From Combretum micranthum (lineage: Eukaryota; Streptophyta; Magnoliopsida; Myrtales; Combretaceae): 64,000 nt of DNA. Position 1 is the stretch's first letter. Each line of letters begins with the position of its first letter. A program made the translations under genes and the position numbers. This document shows, piece by piece, positions 48,230-59,860 of this stretch. A model generated the notes under the pieces. The model ran no database searches. It had not been told where the DNA came from and was given only the letters and a program-made list of their open reading frames with translations. The stretch lies in contig JAMXBD010000171.1 in the NCBI GenBank assembly GCA_024138025.1, positions 1,240,001-1,304,000 of the forward strand. Reading direction: 5' to 3'.

Positions 48230-50110
48230 CCCCCAAAACTCATTTTAAAGATTTTAGATATGGAAATTTAGATTTTAAAGTGGAATAAAGCCAAAGAAGA
48301 AGAAGAAGATATAGAAACTTTAGCTCATATGAATTGTCATGTAAAATTATAAAATTGCGAGAAGAATGAATTGAACTTTATGTTTTTTTTTTTGCCCAAA
48401 AAAATAGAACTATATGTTTTTGCCAATGAATAAGGCAAAAAAACTCTTGGTTTGACTCATTTTAGCATTTTTAAATATGGAAATATAGAATTGAAAATGA
48501 CAATAAAAATTTAGAAACTTTAACTCCAATGAATTATCAAGTAAAATTAAAAAAAATGCAAATAAATGATATGGTTTTGCCAATAAATGAGTCAAAATAA
48601 TACTATTATTATGAAATATATTCATTATTTTGACCTTTAATGACAATTGTAATGGAAAGTGGAAAGTAGTAAAAGTTTTTATTTTACTTATTTCGAAGAT
48701 TTTCTGTATAAAAATATAGATTTTGAAAAAAAAGAGATATATAAACTTTAGGTTAAATGAATTGCTAAGTAAAATTCCAAAATTACAAAAAAAAAAAAAT
48801 GAATTGAACTTTATAGTTTTGCTAATAAATGAGTCAAAATAATTATTAATTTGACTCATTTAAGTATTCCTAGATTGAATGAGAACCAAATATTTAATGA
48901 TAACTAGAAATTTATAAAATTCTTTTTTGACTCATGTCAAATATTTTGAATCTAAAACATATAAATTAAAAATGACAATCAAAAAGGGAAAAATGTTAAA
49001 TTTGGCACCTAAATTTTGCATAAAAATTTCAATTAGATACTTGAATTTTGAAATGGTTAATTTAATACGTAATCAACGTTTTTGTGGCTATTTTTACCAC
49101 TTTAGTAACATCATTTGCTCTATTTTAAGAAGTTGTTAGTCAATGTTAAATGATGTTAGGAGCATTAATAAAAATTTAATGATATGTTACTTTTTTTTAC
49201 ACTTGCAAACAAAGAAAACTTTGTTAAGAGATAATAAAAATAATCATAAACAGTTTAATTGGATATTAAATTGATCATTTTAAAGTTTGAGTACTAAATT
49301 GAATTTTTGTGCAAAGTTTTAGTGTCAAATTTGATATTTAACTCTAATGTATCATGAATAATATTTAAAAATTGTCAATAAATGAATTGAACCATATAGT
49401 TTTGCCAATAAATGATTCAAAATAATACTTTTATTTTGACTCAACTTAATATAAACAGTCAATGTCAATTTTGGTATCTAAACTTTATAGAAAATTCGCC
49501 AATGGCTTTGTATCATAGTGACATTTCCCCTAATCTCTCAAGTAAGAGGTACCAAATTCGAATCTTCCCTCTTTTGTTGTAACGGAAAAAAAAAAAAACC
49601 TTACATGAAAATTCAATTTATGATTGAACTTTAAAGTGGTTAATTTAATATCCACTCAAATTTTTTACAAGTATTTTTACTAGTTCTTTTAACGTTCTAT
49701 TTGTAAACAAATAAGAGATAACATATCATTAAATTTTTACTAATGCCTCCACATCATTTAGTACTGATAGATTATTTCTTACACTTTAAGAAATAAAGTA
49801 AATGGTATTAGTAAGATGGTAGTAATAGTCACGTAACCTTATCTTAGCTATTCAAAGTTCATGTATCAAATTGAATTTTTGTGCAAAATTCAAGTATCAA
49901 ATTTGATATTTTCCATGATATAATCTACATATGAATGAAGATTTGACCATTAATAATAACCGTAAAGGAAAGTAGTAAAATTCTTATTTTGACTCATTTA
50001 AATATTCTTTTGTCTCATTTAGATAATTTTATATCTAAATGAGGACTCAAATTTTAATGATACAAGTAATAAAACTAAAAGTATAGAGTCTCTTATTTAA
50101 CTCATTTAAA
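48230..50110. repeat. Imperfect repeats with a period of about 200-230 bp
   Basis: A block of the form ATGAATTGTCAAGTAAAATT, followed by TGCCAATAAATGAGTCAAAATAAT and TTGACTCATTTAAGTATT, recurs with starts near 48331, 48531 and 48759. Partial copies follow up to about 50110, and a diverged copy lies at about 43385-43480. A TAGGTACC-type foldback sits at about 48980-49340 and a second at about 49470-49910. The open frames here follow the AT-rich repeats and are not genes. Confidence 0.5.
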
Positions 50111-50254
50111 TATTTATTACTAATGTTTAATGAACACTGTCACATATATATATGTTTAAAATTGATTGAGACAATCAATACTAATTTTCTCTTCTTCTTT
50201 TTTTTTTTTTTTTTTTCACTTTGTGCTTCTTTCTTAAGTATTTTGTATGGTTTG

Positions 50255-51593
50255 TGTTACGGTCTAAGTGTTAAGTGTTAAGTGGGAGTGTCGACTTGGG
50301 TATGTAACATTACGAGTAAAATCAACAGGGTAGTTTGTTCAAAGTGTAGGTTAATTTTGAAGGTGAGTTTAGCCGCTAGTAGTAAATTACTTAGGAGTTG
50401 ATGCTGCTAACATAATGAGAGAATGAATGATTGAAACCAATGGAAAAATTGAGCCTCCTAAATGAGAAAAGAATTGTAACAATACCAAGATGACACTTCT
50501 TGTGAGAAGGATGGATACATAACGAACTTAGGTAAACAAAAAGAGAGAAGGTTAGCTCGTCATCTATACTACAGGTAAATGATAAAATGTGAGAGGTGCC
50601 ACATGAGTACTTCAGGAGGAAACTTCCACCCCATGACAAGTGGTATCAGAATCAATATTCCAGCCCAAGTAGGCCATCTAAATGCTATTTAGTGTACTTA
50701 ATGCACAGGTAGTTATTATTACCAAGTTGTCTCGTGCAAATGAAGCTCAAGGTGAAGAGTGACCACTAAAGGAGAACATCATTGCTAAAGGAGAGGTTAT
50801 GTCACAAGCCAAAGTTGGGATAAGAATCAACCCATGTGTATGTGAATGTACCTCAGTAAACAAACTCTTATGTTGGGCAACTCAATGAGAGATGATCTTA
50901 AAGGATGAAGGAACAAGTAAAGGAAAGAGGAAGCTTGTGAAAACCTAAAGTCCTAGTAAGATGATCTTGGGTATAGTTACCGAATGGCATAATAGGATTG
51001 GTGATTTCATGAGTGTGGGTAGTGGTAGCAGATTTGCTTCATGATGAGGGCGCTATGAATTTAGGTATGGGAGAATATCACGATCTAAGTATTGAGAGCT
51101 AAGTGTAAGTGTTCAATTTAGGCATGTAGCATTGCAAGTGACACCAGCATGATAGTTTTATTCAAGGAATGAGTTTACATTGAAGTAGGTTTGGCTTTCT
51201 GTGAATAAAATAGTTAGGAGCTAATACTGCTTTTTCTTATGAGGTTTGGTAGGCTGAAACTAATTAGAATAATTGAACCTCCTAAACCTAAATAAGAGGA
51301 GGACAATGCCAATGTCAAGATGGTGCTACTTATAAGAATGATGAACTCAAAAAGAATCTAGATAAATAGGATGATAGAAGACTAATGATCTTGTAGTCTA
51401 GTGACATATTTTTTGACCTTACAAGTAATAGTTATCAAGTTTGTTTCCCCCTCCCTTATTGTAAAGGGCAAAAAAAAAATAAAAAAGAAAAAAATGGATG
51501 AGAAAAGGCTAGCTGTCATCTATATAATAAGTAAATGATGATGTAAAAGATGGTCAAGCGTGCACAGAAAAAGATGATATCCGTCTCATGATA
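50255..51593 (+). mobile_element. TRIM-like mini LTR retrotransposon, about 1.3 kb
   Basis: Two diverged direct repeats (about 50255-50638 and 51076-51593) share blocks in order: ACGGTCTAAGT/ACGATCTAAGT, TATGTAACATT/CATGTAGCATT, TTAGGAG, TGAGCCTCCTAAA/TGAACCTCCTAAA and TAAATGATG. Right after the first repeat, TGGTATCAGAATCAAT (50641-50656) is a near-perfect match to the initiator-tRNA-Met primer-binding site (TGGTATCAGAGC). A purine-rich GGTATGGGAGAA precedes the second repeat. The interior is only about 440 bp and encodes nothing. Small size, PBS and PPT define a TRIM. No target duplication was resolved. Confidence 0.7.
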
Positions 51594-51942
51594 TATCAAG
51601 GTTATGTTATTAGTTTAGTTATGATTATGAAATAAAATAATCACCATGCTTATTGTAATTATGAAATGAAATAAATAAGATAGATTAAGATAGTTTTTTT
51701 AAGTTACAGATTATTCATAAATATAAATGAGAAGCATACAAGACATAGATGAAATTGAAAAGGTATAAAATAATCTTGTATTTTAGTAAGACGGGAAAAA
51801 GGTAAAATCAATATAAAATAAAGTAATAAAAAAAAAAAAAAAAGTAAAAGATCCATAAACTCACAGTGAAGGAAGTAGAGCCGTCCCAAGTCCTTCCAAA
51901 TATCTCAATTCCAACTTAAACACTGCACGCGACACCAAAACG
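51594..51942 (+). promoter_or_regulatory. Upstream region and probable 5' UTR of TIC21
   Basis: The 349 bp between the TRIM and the start codon must hold the proximal promoter. ATAAATATAAATGAG at about 51717-51731 and AATATAAAATAAAG at about 51811 are TATA-like candidates. A poly(A) run at about 51828-51842 precedes the less AT-rich leader. The transcription start cannot be fixed. Confidence 0.35.
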
Positions 51943-54900
51943 ATGCAAACGCTCCTGTTGCCGGCGGCCACGTCGGGCACCGTCACCGCCGCGACAGGAT
52001 CATTTCATCCTTTCAAACTTCGCCAGCTCCCTTCTCGACCATTATATCCGATACCCACGTCCTCTATCTCTGTCTCCCCTCTAAATTCCGATCTTACCCT
52101 TAAAACCCATAAACGCAATCACATTCCTTTTCACTTCTCGCCACTCGGTAACCTTGTTGGAAGTAAAAGCTCGAAGCTTTTTGTAACTAAAGCTTCTTCT
52201 TCTCCTCCTCCAGTTTCATCGCCACCTTTTAATTCATCTCCAAATGATGACGTTGATAAGGCAAAGCTTGCTCAGGTAGCACTTTTGTAATTCTATTTTT
52301 TTCCTTTGAAATGTTGAAAAAGTTGTTTCTTTTTGTGTATTCTTAGGTTGTTTAGTGAGAAAAATGAATGGGGTACTTCGTGTTTAAATTGTTGGGGTCC
52401 AATGAGATTGACACACACACACACACACACACACACATATGTATAAACACACACTTGTTTAGCTTTTCTGGGGTTTGTTGTGGTTTTGATTATTGCTATA
52501 GTGTGGAGGTTATGATTAACGAGAAGACACGGGAACATCGAATGAAAGCTAGGGAATTCTGTCTCATTGTGGTTAAATTGGTAGTGGTACTTTGTATCAA
52601 GTGAAAACTTCATAGAGTACTAATGAACAAACTTGACATTGAGAATCATGTGTGTCTGGAAGTACCCTGTGCACCTCGGTTGAAAAGAATTGATATTTGA
52701 GTTAGACTTTGATATTGTTGCTTGAAATTTGCATATGCTATTGCTTGCTTGTATGGGATTCGGTTAAGGTTGTGATGCTATTGTAGTAGGAAATGGAATT
52801 AGGATGCCTTCCTTCTCTCCTTTAGGTTCCCATTTGTTGATGGAAATCTGTTGAGGAGAACGGCATGTCCATTTTCTAATAAAAAATACATTGAGCAAAT
52901 TAATGGGAAAGACATGCAAAGAACCAGTGATTGAAAGCTTCGGGGTCCTAGTTTGATTGATGGGTTCCTTTGTTTCCTTTGTTATTATCAGCAATTAGAC
53001 CTCCTTTGTATCTATTAGACCTCCTGTGTATTGTTAATGTTTTTCTTGAGTGATTACCTATCCATTGGTAACTGCCTTAAGTAGATACAGATCTGCTAAT
53101 AGCTATTTACTTGACTTTATTTTCAGGTGATTGAACTAGTTTTGAGCTGTGTGCTCAGAGCCTCCATTCCACTAATTAGCTTTCCACTTGGTTTTTATAT
53201 TTGAATAATGAAAAGGGAAACTTTTATAAAATGAAATTCAAAAGACTACTGAAAAGTTTGGACAAGAAGCTTCTTCTCAGAACTGTAGGGAAGAAGCAGC
53301 TTGGTACCTAACTGACATACTTTGTTCAAGCAGGAAGTGGGAGAGGAATCGAAGTACCATTCATTAAGATTGGAGATCACCCTGTCTTAATTGAGATGGC
53401 AGTTGTCACATAATTAGCTTCTTTCTACAGCCTTTTGTGTGAAATGGGTGTAGGAAGTATGAGTGAAGTAAACTAGAGAGAGAAGGATGTCACTGTTATT
53501 ACTTCTGGAGTTGAACAGGGCAGATCGGTGAACCCATCTCACTAGGATTTCAAATGTTGTTTTTACTGGAAATGAATCATGCAGCTGTATGAATGTTAAA
53601 AGATTCCCACTTAGTACACACAAATACCCTTAATGGACAAATATCGCAACCTTTTCACGCCACAACACTGTGCAGGACAATATCATTTTTGCAGTCTTCC
53701 ATGAACCATTGCCATACTTGGGTGGTCAAAACTTCTTGAACTGAGTCCTTGACATATTTGATATACAAGCTAAAGCTGGACCAGTTGGATTCAGTGCTGT
53801 GGTAGGGAGTGAAGTGGGCAGGTCAAGGTGACATTGGTTGACATTTTCTCAGAAGATATTTTTAGACTGAAGTGTACAGATTTTTTACCAATTGATATTT
53901 ACTAAACTTATCCAAAAATATTTATTTTGGGCAAAATGTTCATTCCAAAATCTCCTTCCTAAGTAAGGATGACCTACCACCAATAATCTCATTATGGTTA
54001 AGAGAGATTGCATTATCTTGAATTGGTGCCATTGGTGTAATGAGTAAATAAGATCGTCAATCTCTTCTGACATTGGATTCATCAGCTGTGGTCATACAAA
54101 AAGTATACAGGCTCTCTTGGGAATTAAATGGCCAGTTACAGTGAAGCTGAAGGTGCAATAATTTCGTGGCATACCCTTCACAACCAACACACACACTCAC
54201 ACACAAAAGGGTTAGCCAAATGTGGAAGATAGAAGTAAGCGACTCTATTCTCCACTATTTTATTATATGGGGTAATAATAATGTTAATAGAGAAACTCAT
54301 GCCAATTATGGTGGCTCTTTAGCCTCCTAATTTCTGAGTTTCTGGTTAATCATGCTTTTATTGAGAGATTACGCAAATGAAATGCTCATTGATGTAGCCT
54401 CTTTTGTAAAATGACATTGATGTGCTCATAAAATGGGGGACAACACTTGAACATATACATATGTGTGAAAGCTATGATATCTGCTTATATGCTTGCAGAT
54501 GTTGCTCATTCCCATAGAGGCTATGCTACTTGTTAGTGCTCTCTTTTTTAATGTGTTGGAAGGTTGAGTGTGCTTTTGGCCATGTTTCATAGTGATTCTG
54601 ATTTGCAAATAATTTTTTAGGTGGCTAAAAGATTGGCAAACACTTCAAGGTATTTTAGGAGGTTGGGCAATCTAGGGTTTTGGGGACAATTAGTGTGCAC
54701 AGTTGTAGCTGCCGTGATTCTTTCATTTTCTGTGGTTATTACTGGAAAGATAACATCACCTGCCAGTTTCTATGCCACTGCTGGTGGGATTGCAGCTGCA
54801 TTTATTTCAGTCTTCTGGTCATTTGGGTACATTCGACTAGCTGAAAAGCTTCGGAAAACTGCTAATGAGCCATCCAAGGTACTTCTTTTCTTGTGCAATT

Positions 54901-56417
54901 CTGCAAAAACACTTCTAATCTCTTTCTAGTGCCTGCATTCTTAAGTTTCATGAGATCTTTTTTTATTTTGTGTCCACAGTAGATTGCGACAGCAATGTGT
55001 TTTGTTGGAAGGGATTCAGTTTATGCAGATTTTGGACTAGTCAATATTAAGCATGCATACAATGGCCAAATATATATATATTAGACATGCATACATGTCT
55101 GATACCTGTATTGCATTCTAATATCTGTGGGTATAAATTGGAGGTTTGGGAAGTTGCTCATCTTAGAGCTGGTGAGGTTAGGTGAATAAGGTCAACTGTG
55201 GCTATTCGAATTGAATCTCCTATCAGAAGGGGAATGCCTATGGGGAGTGCTTCTTCATTTCGGCTTTGTTGTATTCTGACTGCTTAACTTGAACCCTGCC
55301 AGTGTTACATCTGCATATCTTTAGTTGGAGTTGATAATTTTCATTTGCATGGTTAGTGCACAATCAATGATGGTTTTTCCTTATGTTAACTGTAGGTAAC
55401 TTTAGATCATAAGTTTTGTTTGGAGCAGTCATCACTTTGCCACACTGCCAAAAGGCCTCACTTTCTACTAGTTCAAGCAAACTTGTTCACAACTACTGTT
55501 GCGTGGTAGAAAACCCAACCTTCTTTTTACCTAGATGTCTATGCATTCTGCAGTCTCTTATATTGGACTTAAGCTTATCAAAATGAAATTTCAATTGGGT
55601 ATATTGTTCTGCACAGATTCAGTCCATCTATCAGCACTAGTTTTGATATGTGACAGAACAAAAGATTGTAAAATTTCTTATCCGGTCAGAATAGTTTGTG
55701 ATTTAACTTCCCCTGATCGTACCTTATTTTCAGGCCCCTCCACGTGCTGATGTTGTAAAAAGTTTAAAGAATGGAATTGTACTGAATGTTCTGGGAATGG
55801 GTGCTGCTATTCTAGGTATGCAAGCCACGGTGGGATTGCTGGTTGCAAAGGCTCTCACTTCATCTGCCAATCCATACTTTCAAGGGGTTCCTCCGGGTTA
55901 TAATCCTGTTCTTGCATTGGATGTATTTCTCGTACAGGTACATGCCTGAAAGTGATTTTGGATATTAATTACTGAATAGAAGAAGAAAAAATTAAAGTGC
56001 TTGTAAACCGTGCCCAGTTCACAGTTTTTTGAGGTTTGGTGGAAAAAAAGATAGGTGGTCTAGGAATCTTTGATAACACCCTCCATTGTGAGATAACCAA
56101 ATAGGATTGCAGTACTGCAATGGTCCCACTTTCTTATACTATATGGCACATCCTCAATGGAGGGTGTTGTCGAAAATAGTCAAACTAAGGATCTACCTAT
56201 CTGCCACTCAGTTTTTGGTGGTGCCATTTTGTAAATAGTATATTGAAAACAGTGGATGTGAAAATGGAGTTTTAATTGTTGCCTTAACCTCCTAAGTAAA
56301 TAAATTTGCTCTTATCAATGTCTCTGCTAACATTTCTGTTTCATGCAGGCATCAGCCAACACTATCCTTTCTCATTTCCTGGGACTTATTTCTCATTGGA
56401 GCTGTTACGCTCTGTGA
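51943..56417 (+). CDS. TIC21: TIC21 / PIC1, chloroplast inner-envelope protein, C-terminus frameshifted
   Basis: Four exons: 51943-52275, 54621-54878, 55734-55937 and 56349-56417. All introns are GT-AG, phase 0, and the four exons as they stand encode 287 residues. Residues 1 to about 90 are Ser/Pro/Leu-rich without acidic residues, a chloroplast transit peptide. RRLGNLGFWGQLVCTVVAAV (124-143) and APPRADVV (198-205) are near-identical to Arabidopsis TIC21. Four membrane segments are visible at about 133-154, 163-182, 211-237 and 254-279. The protein sits in the inner envelope and has been described both as a protein-import component (TIC21/CIA5) and as an iron permease (PIC1). The last exon ends prematurely at a TGA (56415-56417). 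The conserved SLELLRSV tail is present in the next frame and runs to a TAA at 56459-56461. A one-base deletion near 56389-56393 explains this, either as a real mutation or an assembly error. Confidence 0.93.
52411..52436 (+). repeat. (AC)13 microsatellite in intron 1 of TIC21
   Basis: Thirteen uninterrupted AC units lie 135 bp after the exon 1 splice donor. A shorter interrupted CA run lies at about 54189-54206 in the same intron. It is a likely polymorphic marker. Confidence 0.95.
56051..56200 (+). repeat. Hairpin-forming inverted repeat in intron 3 of TIC21
   Basis: AACACCCTCCATTG (56075-56088) is the exact reverse complement of CAATGGAGGGTGTT (56155-56168). Pairing continues outward with a few mismatches (TTTGAT against TTCGAC). 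ATAGGT (56051) and ACCTAT (56200) close the outer ends. It could be a small foldback MITE or a small-RNA precursor-like hairpin in the sense orientation of the gene. Confidence 0.55.
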
Positions 56418-57470
56418 CATTACCTCCAACTGAAAATGCTCCAGTTCCTCGGCTAGCATAAATTTGCATCTTTGCAGTGATTTGTTTGAAAGAGTGGCTT
56501 AGAAGGCGGGTGAAGTAGAACTTGGCGTCTTTAATTGTGTCATATGACTTGTGTGTCAACCTTGGGGTATTTATTAGGTGATAGGTATGAGTCATAGCAA
56601 TGCACATTTTTGTTACTCAAGCCCCACAGCTCCTCATTAGGCTTCTGGCACTCCGTATCACATATCCAATGAACCAAATAAGAGTTTTTGCTGAAATTCA
56701 TACTTTCGGAAATGGTTAGAGCTTGTAATTCTAAAATGATTTTGCATTGCATTGTCCTGCTTGCCCCATGATTCTTCATTATTTTTCATTTTTCACAAGT
56801 TACAAATTTCCTCATAATTTTACCAAACATAGTGGAAGCTCGACTGAAAAACTTAAACACGAATCTTTTTCTTGTTTGGTCTCTGTTATGCATACGCAAT
56901 ATCTAGCCTCCAATTTGCTGATGTGAAAGTAATACGAACTCAGAAAAGAATAAAGATAATAGGCTTAATTGCTAGATTGGACTATACAAGTAAACCTTAT
57001 GTTAATGAGAGAGAATTGTACGTCGAAGCTATTGAAAGGTTAAAAATTAAAAGAATCGATCACCTTTGAATAGAACACTCTTAGAATTAGTCACTAGTGA
57101 CGGCTATTCAGAACCTTGACTTTGAATGTGCTTCGACAGACTTGCGGAGGCCAATTAAAGCAAATAAGTAAAGCTGCAACTCTCTTAATTTGAGCTAATG
57201 GATATCCGTAAACTGGTAACACTCACAATATCCAATTAACCTATAACCATTCAACTATAAGAACTAGAAACACCTCCCAAACTCACAATAAGTGGATATG
57301 CCTCCACAACCAAAACGAGCATCCAAAAACATGACCCAGATTCAGAAATTTTATGGGCTGGCGAAAATTTACATGAAACCCTAAATTACGTTGGAAAAAA
57401 TTACTAACGGTCAGCCTACACTCCTAAAATATCATGTAGTAGCTTCTTGTCGTTGTATACCAATAACAAC

Positions 57471-57554
57471 TCAGGAACTTACAAGCTCAAACATGCCATC
57501 CGCCAAAAGAACCGTGTCCACACCTGTGACTACATTTGCAAAGGAATTAAGGCC
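57471..57554 (-). other. Candidate orphan exon
   Basis: After an acceptor-like CTTACGATGCAG, 27 codons read without stop, including NSFANVVTGVDTVLLADGMF, and then a TGA follows. The composition is protein-like compared with its surroundings. I recognise no family. It could be a terminal exon of an unannotated minus-strand gene, an alternative 3' exon, or chance. Confidence 0.2.
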
Positions 57555-58182
57555 CTGCATCGTAAGCAAACAGTACTTCAGCCTACCTTCTGGTAGTGGG
57601 GAAAAAATACAACAGATAAAACCATTACTTCTTACATTCATCCTCTTCAGTTGATAATAATAGGAAAAAAAGGCATAATATTAGCTACTTGAGGGAAATG
57701 GATTTCTCAAAGAGAATCAAATATTAAGCCTCCCCCTTCAGATAACAGCTGTTTGACAAAGAACCTTGCTTCCATGTATTAAGTGAAAATAATTCACATT
57801 TATGTTGAAAGCATAGAGGTCATTTCAAAAAATTCAGAAGGCAATGTGATACAGGTCGGCAGAAAAGACATTGAAACATAATGGACTGCTCAAGCGGATA
57901 TGAGCCCCTTAGAGATTATAAAGCAGACAAATATTAACATGTATTTTCCCATAAATGAAAGTGAGATTCAGAGCATCATTCTTTCTAATAAACAATATAA
58001 ATTAGTGTTTCTTAAAATTGATAAGATATGAATGAATCAAATCAAAACAAGTCTATTTGTCATAAATCTTTTAACTGTATTTTTCAATTTGCAAGTTCAT
58101 ATCCTTTTGCTACTTTAGTGATTAAAAAATTAGAGGTCCATTGAAGAAATGGAAAGCATAGAAGAATGACTGCCCCCAGGAT

Positions 58183-58309
58183 TCAATCATTAAGAATTTC
58201 ATCCACGGCTGTCTGCTTGTGAACGAATGTGGACTTCATCATAAGAATATAGATCCTATCAGCCTTTGGGGAATATCTACCACGGTTAGACAACTTTTCA
58301 CTCATTCCC
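58183..58309 (-). other. Candidate orphan exon
   Basis: After TGTGTTCAG, a frame reads GMSEKLSNRGRYSPKADRIY and continues for about 20 more codons, rich in Lys, Thr and Val, to a TGA at 58183-58185. The pyrimidine-rich sequence before the acceptor (TTTTTCTTTTCTTC) supports splicing. No family is recognised, and no upstream exon joins it in the 1.5 kb before the reticulon stop codon. Confidence 0.22.
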
Positions 58310-59860
58310 CTGAACACAGCTATTAAGATCGAAGAAAAGAAAAACTAAGAAAAAATAATATTAAATAAAAATCAATTAACCAATCTTTGCAACTAGACAT
58401 TAAAAGAAATGTGCACAAGGTAATGAAATAAAGTACAACAAGAAGAGAATACCTCTTTTACCAAAAGTTCTTCAAAGGATGACCAAATAAAAAGTTAGAT
58501 TCAAGGGAGCTTGTCAGTTTGCTGGGTATTGAATGTGTATAGGTCTTCTTTCCTTTTCTTTCTTTTCTTTTTTTTCTTTTCTTTTCCCCCTTAGTTTGTA
58601 GGAAAATGGTGATTGTTGGGTGGGAAGTTTTGAATTTTTTTAATGGAGGATTGAATGTAGTTACCAAATATATAAATATTAAAGAAATGTAAACTATAAT
58701 TGCTAAACCATGCTTTGGTTATATAATATATATCATTGGTTTTAATTAAAAGTAGTGTATATAACAACTTTTAACCCATTGGAAGAAAATGGAATCAAAC
58801 ATCAGAATGACAACAAAAATATAAGAGCATATATATCATTGCAAAAGATCTACTATATCGAGAATTGTTGATGCGAATAGCATATGTGCTGTATGCATCT
58901 AGCATCTTGCATAACAGTGATGAGCATTGTGCTTCACAAAGTTCTAAAAACCAAGGAAATGAAAAGAATAGGGATTAAAGAGGACGAATAGACACTCAAG
59001 CACGCTCTTGTATGGCTATGACAAGTTATGGAGAGAAATTCAGGAAGGCTGAATGCTGGAATCAGTTCCATTATAAGGAGCACTAGTGGTTATTTATGGG
59101 AAAAATTAGCCGTTGAAATGCGAATGTTACAAGAGGTGTAACGGACCTAAGAGTCCAAGAAGAATCCTGAAACATAGGTGCTGGGCCCAGGAATCCATAA
59201 GGGAACCTAGTTAATACTTTAGTCTTCATGAGGATCTAAAATTTGGTATAATAATTCAGATCCTGCACTTATCCCAACAATTAACCACACTACAAGACAA
59301 GTTTTTATTGGGCTAAATCCATTTAATATAGTATAATATTCACATAATTACAAAAGGAAACAAGAAATGTCCATCATTCAGGCCTCTCAGAGTCCATCAA
59401 CAAAATCTAATTTGTATTAGTTATCACTTCTATCAACCAAGAAGATAGTAGTGGTATGGGATTTCAAGTCCTAAAAGGTGTTAATAGCTGTGCTTTTCCT
59501 TTGACTTTACAAGTGCCCCCATGAACCTGAGATGTTGTCTAACAAAGTACAAGGACAAAGTATATCAACTATTCTCATAATACAGACACTCTTCTTCAAC
59601 AAAAACAGACACCTGAATGCTTATGAAAAAAGTAAATTATGACTAATGTAATATCATTATCATCAGAACTGAACTCTATGGCATAAAATACACCAAGGAC
59701 ATACAACATTAAGATAATTTGTCATGATTAAACATAGAGCATTCCAAGCCTCCAAACAAACATATAAAAGAAAATCTCTGGGATAGTTATCATACTGTAA
59801 GACTCCCCAGTTCACACACACATGCACACTAAAGGGAGGAAAGGAGGGATACATACTTGC

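Larger units (their letters stand above)
56462..59860. other. Intergenic region between convergent genes
   Basis: This includes the 3' UTRs of TIC21 (plus) and the reticulon gene (minus). It is less AT-rich than most of the window. Two minus-strand stretches look exon-like (57471-57554 and 58183-58309) but belong to no gene I recognise. A pyrimidine-rich TTTTCTTTTC block lies at about 58546-58590. Confidence 0.4.

Noticed and set aside
52293..52613. An antisense gene in TIC21 intron 1
   Set aside because: The frame runs through the (AC)n microsatellite and intron sequence.
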